NCBI GenBank assembly: GCA_937915755.1
Contig: CALGGR010000110.1
Span: forward strand, 1 to 52,681
Length of the DNA: 52,681 nucleotides
Direction of reading: 5' to 3'
Source: an uncultured Fretibacterium sp.
GTDB lineage: Bacteria; Synergistota; Synergistia; Synergistales; Aminobacteriaceae
Below the pieces are notes generated by a model. The model was not told the DNA's origin and searched no databases. It saw only the letters and a list, made by a program, of their open reading frames with translations. This document shows, piece by piece, positions 41,867-50,307 of this stretch. A program made the translations under genes and the position numbers. Numbering within the stretch: the stretch's first letter is position 1; the number at the start of each line of letters is the position of its first letter.

Positions 41867-42460
41867 ATGCTTCTACAGAAGATCCACAAACTGTTTGAGG
41901 AAATATTGACTTGTTGTAAAAGAAAAGGATATGCTATTCCTCCAAAGTTTAACAGATTCGAATTGGATGACGGAGAGTTATCTCAATTCACAAATAAGCG
42001 GCAGGAATACACTGAAATTCTCAAACTGATTTATGGCTATGGGCATGGCAACACTACTGAGCATGATCTTGTTATTGGAAACTTGATGCGCCAGGCACTT
42101 GAAGCCTTCGCAACATTCCAATACAAGTACAAGAAAGGCATAGAAGATGTTTCAACAGATCCTGACATTCTTGCCTTGTTACCTGAACCTGCGTATCAGT
42201 CATACTATGAAAATCTGATGTATAGATTAGTTCTTCACGTCAGCAGCCATAAGGAAGAACAGATAAAGGCTATGAAGGATTATGAGTTCTTTGGCCTGAT
42301 ATCAGAAGCGGAGAAGAAAAGAACGGCGAAAGAGGTCCTTTGCTTTATCTATCTTCTAAATAAGCGCCACGTGTTGCAAAATTTGCAAGGGATAAGGAAT
42401 GCTGAGACGACATTGGATGCATGGTGTAACGAGGTTAAGGCAAGAGCAGCAATGCCATAA
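41867..42460 (+). pseudogene. C-terminal fragment of an AAA-type ATPase
   Basis: A 197-residue frame; it stays open upstream to 41771, and no RBS precedes the ATG, so it looks like the tail of a larger gene. The sequence (IGNLMRQALEAFATFQYKYK, AYQSYYENLMYRLVLHVSSH, VLCFIYLLNKRHVLQNL) resembles the C-terminal helical part of AAA ATPases of the AAA_13/RloC-like kind, whose P-loop half is missing. The left end coincides with sequence just after the omega-RNA-like copy C, so an insertion may have removed the front. Confidence 0.45.
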
Positions 42461-43131
42461 TGGAGAAGGAACATGGTAAAATAAACAATTTACCAAGGAT
42501 GCGGCTCTAAATGTCAATACGATGATAAATCGACATGAGAAGGTAACCGTGAGATAGAAGACTTCGTTCGCCCGGTATGCGGTTATGCCCGTGATGCTAT
42601 TCACTGAATCAAATTCCAACAGTGACGCTTATCAAGAAGGGCTAAAAGAAGTGAGAGTGTGATTATCGCACGGAGGGCACAGTTCAAGGTAATTAAATCA
42701 AACAAAAGGACGAGATAAGTAGAAAGTTACTGTGCTCTCTCCTTAATTTCCAACATAGGTACGGACGCTCTCGTTACTGTGATGTAGGCGGAGTCGCTTT
42801 CTGACCCTGCCGAGTTTGACGCATATCGGGAAGAAGTCTGAATAAAATTGCGGAAGACGGGATGTAGGCGGCTGTGATACCATCCAGAAAAAGCATAAGG
42901 TAAAGGGGGTGGTATCATGTGTTGTAATCCAGAAGAAAGAATTCTTCCTAGTATGCACATTACTACCTTTGAACTGACAAAGGCTAATTGGTATGCGGTA
43001 GTGTGTAGGTGCTTGATACCCGTTTCCAAAGAAAAAGGATAATTGATTTACGTTGATATGACTGCCCGGATGATTACGTACAGCGATATGAGCGCAAACA
43101 GATGAGAATGTTCACAGGAAAGGAGAGTATC
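42461..43131. other. Gene-poor stretch within the island
   Basis: No recognised gene. GATGTAGGCGG occurs twice (42781, 42861) about 80 bases apart. One short frame with a strong ribosome site is listed separately. The rest looks like degraded mobile DNA. Confidence 0.4.
42917..43042 (+). CDS. Possible 41-residue protein
   Basis: ATG at 42917 is preceded by AAAGGGGGTGGTATC, a strong Shine-Dalgarno match. The product (MCCNPEERILPSMHITTFEL and 21 more) has three Cys and resembles nothing I know. Support is only the ribosome site. Confidence 0.25.
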   Translation: MCCNPEERILPSMHITTFELTKANWYAVVCRCLIPVSKEKG

Positions 43132-44730
43132 ATGAAGAAGTTTAATACAACAGCAGTGTGTATTCCGTCGAAGCATTATATGGTTGATCTCTCCGAACGT
43201 GTAGCAGAGATCAAGAAGATGGTTGACGCTGGAAAGTACTTTACCATCAATCGTGCCAGACAATATGGGAAGACTACGACAATAAAAGCACTCCAGACAA
43301 TTCTGCAAAATGAATATATTGTATTGAACTTGAGTTTTGAGGGAATTTCAAAGGCAAACTTCTCGAACGAACAATCTTTTGTGAGAGCGTTTTGCAGATT
43401 GTTTAAAAAGAATCCTAATCTATACAAGAGTATTCCAGATAACGTCAGAGACCAGTTTGATGATTATCTTCTCAGAAAAGAAGATAAGGCTGGAATGGAT
43501 GAACTATTCTTAACGCTGGGGGAATGGTGCATAATATCGGAAAAACCAATTGTGTTAATGATTGATGAGGTTGACAGCGCAACAAATAATCAAGTGTTTC
43601 TGGATTTTCTGGCACAGCTTAGAGACAGATACATTGCCAGAGATACGGATGATATTGTGACGTTCCAATCCGTCATACTCGCCGGCGTCACGGATGTAAA
43701 GCATCTGAAGAGCAAGATCAGAGACGAAGATCAGCACAAGGTCAATAGTCCGTGGAATATCGCGGCTGACTTTGATATCGATATGAGCCTTTCGGAATCC
43801 GGTATTCAGGGGATGCTGGAGGAGTATGAAGCTGACCATCATACGGGGATGGACACAGGGGCTATAGCGAAGGAAATCAGAGCATATACAAACGGGTATC
43901 CTTACCTGGTGAGCCGCATCTGCCAGCTCATAGATGAGAAAGTTGCAAAAGTTGCAATGACATTCAGAGAACCGTTCGAAGCCTGGAGTCGATACGGAAT
44001 AGATGAAGCTGTCAAACTATTATTGGAAGAGGACAACACTTTGTTCCAGTCAATCACAGGCAAGCTGTCTAATTATCCTGAATTGAAAGCCGCTATCCGC
44101 AGCATTCTGATGGAAGGAACGAAGCTGACATGGAATCCCGACCAAGAGGATATCGTGCAAATGCAGATGTACGGCCTGATTCGGAATGATCACAATACGG
44201 TCAGAGTATCCAATCGGATCTTTGAGACCAGATTGTATAATCTTTTCCTGTCGGATGAGGAGTTAAAAGCTAATATCTTCTCACGTGAAGGCGGCCTGGC
44301 AAAGAGCATGTTTATACAAGATGGAAAACTGAACATGCGTATGATCCTGGCAAAGTTTATAGAAACATATACACAGGTTTTCGGTCCGCTGGAGGGAAGA
44401 TTTAAGGAAAAGGACGGAAGAGAACAATTCCTGCTTTATCTGAAGCCTATCATAAACGGAACCGGAAATTATTATATCGAAGCGCAGACCAGAGATCAGA
44501 CAAGGACAGATGTCATTGTTGATTACCTTGGACAACAGTTTGTTGTTGAGTTGAAGATCTGGCGTGGAGAGCGATACAATGCCGAGGGAGAAAAGCAGAT
44601 CAGCGAGTATCTGGATTATTGGAAACTGACAACAGGCTATATGCTTAGCTTCAATTTCAATAAGAAGAAAATCCAGGGAGTTAAACTAGTTCATGTGGGA
44701 GACAAGATTTTGTATGAAGGAACTGTTTAA
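43132..44730 (+). CDS. AAA-ATPase with C-terminal PD-(D/E)XK domain (AAA-ATPase_like/DUF1703-type)
   Basis: 532 residues from the ATG at 43132 (GGAAAGGAGAG upstream). The N-terminus is diagnostic for a large family in gut anaerobes: YMVDLSERVAEIKKMVDAGK, then FTINRARQYGKTTTIKAL with a P-loop at about 41-50 and Walker B IVLMIDEVDSAT. The last 70 residues hold a PD-(D/E)XK-like core (RTDVIVDYLGQQFVVELKIW). Function is unproven; the family is highly duplicated and mobile and may act in stress response or defence. Codon use is AT-richer than the left part of the window. Confidence 0.85.
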   Translation: MKKFNTTAVCIPSKHYMVDLSERVAEIKKMVDAGKYFTINRARQYGKTTTIKALQTILQNEYIVLNLSFEGISKANFSNEQSFVRAFCRLFKKNPNLYKSIPDNVRDQFDDYLLRKEDKAGMDELFLTLGEWCIISEKPIVLMIDEVDSATNNQVFLDFLAQLRDRYIARDTDDIVTFQSVILAGVTDVKHLKSKIRDEDQHKVNSPWNIAADFDIDMSLSESGIQGMLEEYEADHHTGMDTGAIAKEIRAYTNGYPYLVSRICQLIDEKVAKVAMTFREPFEAWSRYGIDEAVKLLLEEDNTLFQSITGKLSNYPELKAAIRSILMEGTKLTWNPDQEDIVQMQMYGLIRNDHNTVRVSNRIFETRLYNLFLSDEELKANIFSREGGLAKSMFIQDGKLNMRMILAKFIETYTQVFGPLEGRFKEKDGREQFLLYLKPIINGTGNYYIEAQTRDQTRTDVIVDYLGQQFVVELKIWRGERYNAEGEKQISEYLDYWKLTTGYMLSFNFNKKKIQGVKLVHVGDKILYEGTV

Positions 44731-45284
44731 GTTAAAACCAAGTCAGAAGTAAAAAGAGTCCGAACTGTCCGTCGGAACCTGTAAGTGGCAGCATATTCGA
44801 GTGTCTTAACCGTTCGAATACAAAGTGTGGCTGTCGAACCCTATAATGCATGGCGAAGAACAACATTGGTAGGATGAAGCCATCCGCACAAACTGCGTCT
44901 CTACCATCAGCGCGGACATCTTCAGCCGCAGTCTCTTCCTCTCCTCTTACAACAAATGACCCCATCCGGCCAGGACAAGGTTATCGACATCATTCACCGC
45001 TGTCTCCTCTGAGCTTTTGTGAAAGATGAATTGATCCCTTTTAGGGATTAAGCCCCCGGCTACGACTCTGGTATCCTACCTGCATTCTAACCTCAGCGAG
45101 ATAACCTGCAGGGAACGAACTTGCTATCACAAAAGTGATAGCAAGTATAAACCTCAAAAGTGGCAATGGACTACTTCTCCAACATAAAAACTAAAGTCAT
45201 TGACATCAACAAACTTCGTTAAAAAGTGTAATCAATGATATATAATGGAGATATAAACGGGATAAAACTTAACGGAGAATTAAA
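44731..45284. other. Gene-free stretch before the ATPase/TOPRIM pair
   Basis: No gene. TATAATGGAG and neighbouring AT-rich bases at 45235-45255 could provide the promoter for the ATPase gene. A perfect hairpin is listed separately. Confidence 0.4.
45120..45145. repeat. Perfect 11-bp hairpin, AAAA loop
   Basis: CTTGCTATCAC and GTGATAGCAAG are exact inverted copies around AAAA, 140 bases before the ATPase gene. No T-run follows on the plus strand, so it is more likely an operator or a structured leader than a terminator. Confidence 0.6.
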
Positions 45285-46505
45285 ATGGGTAAAATACTTG
45301 GTATAAAGATACAGAATTATGGTTCGTTAAAAGATATAACAATGGGACAAGTGTTCTCTGATCGTGAAAATACACCGTTAGGGAATATAGTTGCCATTAT
45401 TGGACCAAGTGGGAATGGGAAAAGCACACTTGCGGATGTCTTTGGCTTTATATCAGATTGCCTAGCTACAGATGTTGAGACAGCCTGCGATTCAAATAAT
45501 CGAGGCGGATTTGAACAAATTATTTCACAGGGCAGTGGAAAAACTATACATTTTGAATTGTATTATAGAGAAACCAGTAATACTCGACCAATTACTTATG
45601 AGCTAACCATTGCTGCGGATAAAAGTGGTAGACCATATGTTAAAGAAGAACGACTCCGCCAACGTGTAAAGAAAAGAGGTTGGCCGCTTTCTTTCCTGTA
45701 CTTGAGTGAAGGTAAAGGATTTGCATTTGAAGGCTCGAAAGGCGGAGAAAATGAAGAAACAGGCCAAGTTGAGGGAATAAAAATCCCCGTGGAATTAAAC
45801 GACAATAGAAAACTGGGAATTGTTACCTTAGGTGCAATGAAACAATATTCAAGGATTGAACAGTTCTTATCATTCCTCAAAAGCTGGTATTTATGTTATT
45901 TTTCGCCAGACAATGCCAGACAAATCCAAACCGCAGCTCCTGCACCGTATTTGAATAGGACTGGAAGTAATTTGAATAATGTTGCACAATATATGTACAG
46001 GGAGAATCCTGGCGAATTCAGAAAGATTTTGAATGAAATTCAGTCTAAGATCCCCAATATTAGCAAAATAGAACCACTAAGATTGTCGAACGGGCAAATG
46101 GTATTAGAATTCTTTCAAGATGGCTTTACAGAACCATTCTTTTCTTCGAGAATGTCAGATGGGACTTTAAAACTATTTGCTTACTATCTTTTGCTACATG
46201 AAAAGAATCCTCGTCAATTAGTTTTTATTGAAGAACCAGAGAACGGTTTATATCATCATTATTTATCTGATCTTGCGTCAGAAATGGCTAAAAATGTCGG
46301 GAATGGCTATAGTAAACAACTATTTGTAACAACGCATAGCCCTTTTTTTGTGAATGCTCTAAACCCAGAGCAAGTCTGGGTACTTGAAAAGGATAGCGAG
46401 GGATTTTCAAAAGCAAAGAGAGCATCAGAATATCGATTTGTTACAGAGCTTATTTCTGAAGGTGCTTCTGTTGGAGATCTTTGGTATAGCAAATATTTCG
46501 GGTGA
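45285..46505 (+). CDS. OLD/ABC-type ATPase (AAA_21), candidate defence protein
   Basis: 406 residues with Walker A at 40-48 (IIGPSGNGKSTLAD), a signature-like SDGTLKLFAYYLLL near 300, Walker B QLVFIEEPENGLYHH, and the switch histidine FVTTHSPFFVNAL. That is the ATPase part of OLD-family systems but without the fused TOPRIM nuclease, which is instead encoded in the next gene, overlapping by position. Such split ATPase plus TOPRIM-like pairs occur in anti-phage systems (PARIS, AbiL-like). AACGGAG precedes the ATG. Confidence 0.8.
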   Translation: MGKILGIKIQNYGSLKDITMGQVFSDRENTPLGNIVAIIGPSGNGKSTLADVFGFISDCLATDVETACDSNNRGGFEQIISQGSGKTIHFELYYRETSNTRPITYELTIAADKSGRPYVKEERLRQRVKKRGWPLSFLYLSEGKGFAFEGSKGGENEETGQVEGIKIPVELNDNRKLGIVTLGAMKQYSRIEQFLSFLKSWYLCYFSPDNARQIQTAAPAPYLNRTGSNLNNVAQYMYRENPGEFRKILNEIQSKIPNISKIEPLRLSNGQMVLEFFQDGFTEPFFSSRMSDGTLKLFAYYLLLHEKNPRQLVFIEEPENGLYHHYLSDLASEMAKNVGNGYSKQLFVTTHSPFFVNALNPEQVWVLEKDSEGFSKAKRASEYRFVTELISEGASVGDLWYSKYFG

Positions 46506-46516
46506 AAGGGGTTGCG

Positions 46517-47191
46517 ATGTACTATCAGTTTTTGATCGAGGATAAGTCAGGTTCTTTGCTTATCCACCAGATCATGGAAAAAATAAAAACAAATTATCCA
46601 CAAATAGAATATGATTGCAAGGCATTTCATGGAATTGGCCACCTACCTAAAGGCAATGACGCAAATGAAATTAAAACAGGGCAGATTTTGAATGATCTCA
46701 AGATTTACCTTCGTGGCTTTGACAAGAGTTTGAAGCTTTTTCCTGCTGTGATTGTTATTGTATTAGACAATGATGATCGAAATACGGAAGATTTTCTCAA
46801 AAGATTGAATCAAGTTGCAAAAGAGAACTTCATTACAGTGAATCATGTTTTTTGTATCGCAATTGAAGAATTGGAAGCATGGTTATTGGGAGACGAAAAA
46901 GCTTTGTTAGTCGCATATCCACTAGCAAAAATACAATTTCTTCATAGTTATAAACAAGATAGTATTTGCGGAACATGGGAAGTTTTAGCGGATATAGTTT
47001 ATAAAGGTGGATATCAGAAACTTAAAAAATATAGTACGAGCTATGAAGAAATTGGGAAACTTAAATGCGAATGGGCATGTAAAATCGGAGAACACCTTGA
47101 TATAAGGAATAATAGTCACCTAGTTTTCAGTATTTTATCAGAGAAATTGAAAAAAGAGCCCAGACAGGCTAAAAATGTATTTTTTGTGTAG
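46517..47191 (+). CDS. TOPRIM-like DUF4276-family partner of the ATPase
   Basis: 224 residues from the ATG at 46517 (AAAGGGG upstream; a GTG at 46502 overlapping the ATPase stop is an alternative). It starts MYYQFLIEDKSGSLLIHQIM and has AVIVIVLDNDDRNTEDFLKR and FCIAIEELEAWLLGDEKAL: an early Glu-Asp, a DNDD acidic cluster and a late Glu-Glu fit the DUF4276/TOPRIM arrangement. It would be the nuclease or effector activated by the ATPase. Assignment by motif order and context. Confidence 0.65.
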   Translation: MYYQFLIEDKSGSLLIHQIMEKIKTNYPQIEYDCKAFHGIGHLPKGNDANEIKTGQILNDLKIYLRGFDKSLKLFPAVIVIVLDNDDRNTEDFLKRLNQVAKENFITVNHVFCIAIEELEAWLLGDEKALLVAYPLAKIQFLHSYKQDSICGTWEVLADIVYKGGYQKLKKYSTSYEEIGKLKCEWACKIGEHLDIRNNSHLVFSILSEKLKKEPRQAKNVFFV

Positions 47192-48076
47192 CATAAGTAT
47201 AGAGTGATTGACAAAGATTAAACTCCATGGTAATTAGTAAAATTACTTTTGTTTTGCGGATAGAGAACATTCCTTAAATATCAGGTAATCAAAGAAAAGC
47301 CTAAGGAAAGAGTATACATAGTACTATATAGAAAATAAAGATTTGCAAAAGAATACCAAAGAATTACAGTATTTTAAAACTGAATTATCCTGAGGTTGAT
47401 TTGTTGCGGGCACCAAATCTTGCTTCTATTACGCTTTATAACTTCTCTTACATTGATCCATGATAAAAAGTATGGCTTCGGAGAGAGGATTATTATAAAT
47501 CTCTTTATATGCTTTGCCGCACATTGGAGAAATTTGACGAGAGACAGTTTTTTCTGGAGAATTCAAGAGAGGCAAATGAATTATTGCGTCATGTAAAAAA
47601 TCTTTTTACTGTGTTGGAACAAGTCATCTGCTAGATTCTCCCACCAATGATGAATTTTATATTAACATAATTCAGGATACGTCGTTTGAAACTGAACAGA
47701 AGTACAATGAAAAATACTGATAAGCCAGACAAAAAGTATATTTTGTCTTGAAAGCTTTCTTAATTATGGGGAATATAAATAGGAAGCGGACGTTGTGCGG
47801 GGTATTATACACTATTATATGGCCTTTTTTACGCCTTGATTTTTAATATCTCTATTTGAAAGTAGAGATATTTTTATCTATATTTATTATAACAAATACT
47901 TTTTTGCCAAGGAATCCTATAATCATGATAACCTCCGTTCTATTCTTTTGAAGCACTTACCGCTTTTGTTTTTATATATTATTTATATTCTACCTTTTCT
48001 CATCTCAATCTCCATGCCGGTGCGGCACCGGCACAAATAGGAATGAAAACGGGGTGCCGCAAAATTTCCCGTTTTC
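47192..48076. other. Gene-free decayed stretch left of the IS110 remnant
   Basis: Mostly A/T-rich. A region at 47500-47720 retains protein-like pieces across stops and frame changes (for example a frame reading SPTNDEFYINIIQDTSFETE before a TGA), so it is probably an old pseudogene. TGCCGGTG-CGG-CACCGGCA (48015-48033) is an 8-bp hairpin just before the IS110 end. Confidence 0.4.
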
Positions 48077-48085
48077 TGGTATACT
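48077..48085 (+). promoter_or_regulatory. Extended -10 promoter at the IS110 left end
   Basis: TGGTATACT is an extended -10 box. A transcript would start near 48092 and run through the noncoding leader in front of the transposase. Confidence 0.5.
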
Positions 48086-48091
48086 GTACTT

Positions 48092-48302
48092 GAGGGAGGT
48101 ACACTACAAAGCACGGTGAGGTGAGTTGCACGCAACTCTTCAGCTGCAAAGGCAGTATTTCAATCAGTGTAAGGGCCACCTTCAAGCACAAATAAGTGAG
48201 ACGATCCAGTCCGCACACTAAGAATTGTTTGAACTTTCTTAGTTTAATGTGTGGTGGTTCAGTCACTGCCTCCCTCTTCCAAATCAGAAGGGAGGGTCGT
48301 TT
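48092..48302 (+). ncRNA. Candidate IS110 bridge RNA
   Basis: IS110 elements encode a bridge RNA in the noncoding end before the recombinase. This 210-base leader lies exactly there, has its own extended -10 promoter, and folds into separate hairpins: GAGTTG-CACG-CAACTC (48123-48138) and a long stem CACAC-TAAGAA paired with TTCTTA...GTGTG with an asymmetric internal loop (48214-48253). Internal loops in bridge RNAs carry the target and donor guides. Which bases pair with DNA here cannot be read without the element ends. Confidence 0.5.
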
Positions 48303-49559
48303 ATGGGAAAAATAATCCACAGTCTGCTGTGGCGTTGATGTACATAAGAAATTTCTCGTCGCCACAATTCTTAACAGGGGAAGGCCTGATTCCCCAGTGC
48401 AAGCAAAAGCACTTTGGTACTTCATACAGATACCTGCTTGAATTTAAGCAGTGGCTCCTTGACAACAACTGCAAGGAAGTCTGTATGGAAAGCACCGGCA
48501 AATACTGGGTTCCCATTTGGAATGTCCTTGAGGGAGAGTTCCACGTCGTCATCGCAAATCCCAAATGGGTTTCTGCTGTCAAGGGCAACAAGGACGATAA
48601 GAAGGATTCCAAATGGATCGGAAACCTCTTCAGGATGGGTCTGGTTCCCAGCAGTTACATCCTTGGCAAGGATATTCGCATCCTTCGCGAATTCACCCGC
48701 TATAGGAGCAAGCTCGTATCCATGCGTTCCAGTGAAAAGAATCGTTTTCAGAATGCTTTCACTGTGTGCAATATGACGCTGGATGCTGTCGTCTCCGATA
48801 TGTTCGGTGTATCTGCAACGAATATCGAAAACTACCTGCTTGCAACAGATGCTGTTGATCCGGAACACTGCGTGTCGCTGCTTCGAGGTCAGCTGAAGAA
48901 GAAATCTGAAGCAGTGAAAGAAGCGGTCGAGGGATTCAACATGACTCCAGAACAGAAGGAAAGGGTTCGCATCATTCAGGGCCACTTTGCTGATATCGAC
49001 AAGCGAATTGGTCAACTCGATGAAATCATCAACAGGCTTGTTGCCGAGCATGAAGGAACCATTTCCCTCTTATGTACAATTCCCGGGATTGATCGCCGCC
49101 TTGCCATAACGATTCTCTCGGAAATAGGTATCGACATGAATGAGTTTGGTACTTCTCGGCGCTTGTGCAGCTGGGCGGGAGTAGTTCCTGGCAATAATCA
49201 GTCCGCAGGGAAGAAGAAGTCAGTCCGGATCACCCGCGTTGGTAGAAGCTGCACACGCTGCAGTAAAAGCCTCTGAGAAATCTCCGTATTTCAAAACCAA
49301 ATACGAACGCATCATGAAACGCCGCGGTAAAAAGAAGGCCATTATTGCTATTGCACGGATGATTCTGACTTCTATCTTTGCAATGCTTCAGACTGGTGAG
49401 ACTTTCTGCCCGAGCGACCTTCAGAAATACGATATGCCTGAGGAACTCCAGAAGAAGCGCACCATTGCTGCAGCAAAGGATGCTGTGAAACTTCTTGTTT
49501 CTCTGGGACTCGTAGCAGATGGTTCAATCTCTCTGGAACCTTTAGCCCAAGCTGGTTAG
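48303..49559 (+). pseudogene. IS110-family recombinase, three frame changes
   Basis: ATG at 48303 (GGAGGG upstream). Frame 1 reads MGKIIH, then the frame moves near 48321 to CGVDVHKKFLVATIL (first DEDD Asp), moves again between about 48360 and 48410 to KHFGTSYRYLLEFKQWLL, ESTGKYWVP, KDDKKDSKWIG and the Transposase_20 part (GIDRRLAITILSEIG, CSWAGVVPGNNQSAGKKKSV with the catalytic Ser), and after ITR near 49233 jumps to LVEAAHAAVKASEKS with about seven expected codons missing. So the gene is inactive. The product would have guided RNA-directed recombination. Confidence 0.85.
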
Positions 49560-49710
49560 CACCTCCTTCAAAACATCTGCCTCGATGAGGCCTGTTTGCT
49601 TTACGTTTCTTTAGGGTTTGGCCCGGCTCGGCTGGCAATCGATGTTTTCACACTAATAACATCTGAAACATTCAATCTCATTTTGTTGCAGATACGCTCA
49701 ATGATTTCCA

Positions 49711-49986
49711 TTGCTACGTATTCATCTCGTCCCATTTGGCCAGAGTATTTCTGGAGATGAGAATATCATAAGGGCTCACCGTGATGGACTTCAGAATCAA
49801 TTGGAACGGGCTCACAATATTGCTCTGATTTATAGTTGCAGAGTTCCGGAAGATTATAAGATTGATAATGGTGATAAAGTTGAAACCGATGAGGGATATT
49901 TGAAATGGTTTGATAAGTTCCCGGACGATCTTCTTGAATGTCACAAGCCATTGCTTGCAGATAAGAGATTTCAGAAATGGGTATAA
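49711..49986 (+). pseudogene. C-terminal fragment of an unknown protein
   Basis: 91 codons open from a TTG to a TAA, with a TGA just upstream in frame and no ribosome site. The sequence (HLVPFGQSISGDENIIRAHR, then LALIYSC-like region and FDKFPDDLLECHKPLLADKR) looks like the tail of a longer protein cut when the IS110 element arrived. No family recognised. Confidence 0.35.
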
Positions 49987-49995
49987 AAACGGTGA

Positions 49996-50307
49996 TTGAA
50001 ACTGCTAATCCAATATGACGAGTCCAAAAACTCTCTCAACATCCGCAAACACAGCATTTCATTCCAAACAGCAAGCAAAGCTTTTGATGATCCGCAAGCT
50101 GTGATCATTTACGATGAGGAGCATTCAGAAGACGAGGATCGATATAATCTGATCGGTGCTGTAAATGTTCATATTATATTTGTTCATATTATATTTGTGG
50201 TTTACGCAATACGAAATGAAACTGTGAGAATCATCTCAGCCAGACCAGCAACGAAGAGGGAAATAGAACGATATTACAGACAGAGGGGAGGTGACCGAGA
50301 CGATTAA
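49996..50307 (+). CDS. BrnT-family toxin, orphan, with internal 15-base duplication
   Basis: 103 residues, probable TTG start at 49996. LIQYDESKNSLNIRKHSISF, FDDPQAVIIYDEEH, EDEDRYNLIGAV and RIISARPATKREIERYYRQR match BrnT (DUF497), a ribosome-independent RNase. Between the last two blocks VHIIFVHIIFV results from a tandem repeat of GTTCATATTATATTT (50166-50195), which lengthens a core strand by five residues. The antitoxin brnA, normally downstream, is missing; instead the TrlF-like gene starts 17 bases before this stop. The toxin may be inactivated by the duplication. Confidence 0.75.
   Translation: MKLLIQYDESKNSLNIRKHSISFQTASKAFDDPQAVIIYDEEHSEDEDRYNLIGAVNVHIIFVHIIFVVYAIRNETVRIISARPATKREIERYYRQRGGDRDD

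Noticed and set aside
42727..43029. 100-codon minus-strand frame and overlapping 71-codon frame
   Set aside because: Neither resembles a protein family and neither has a ribosome site.
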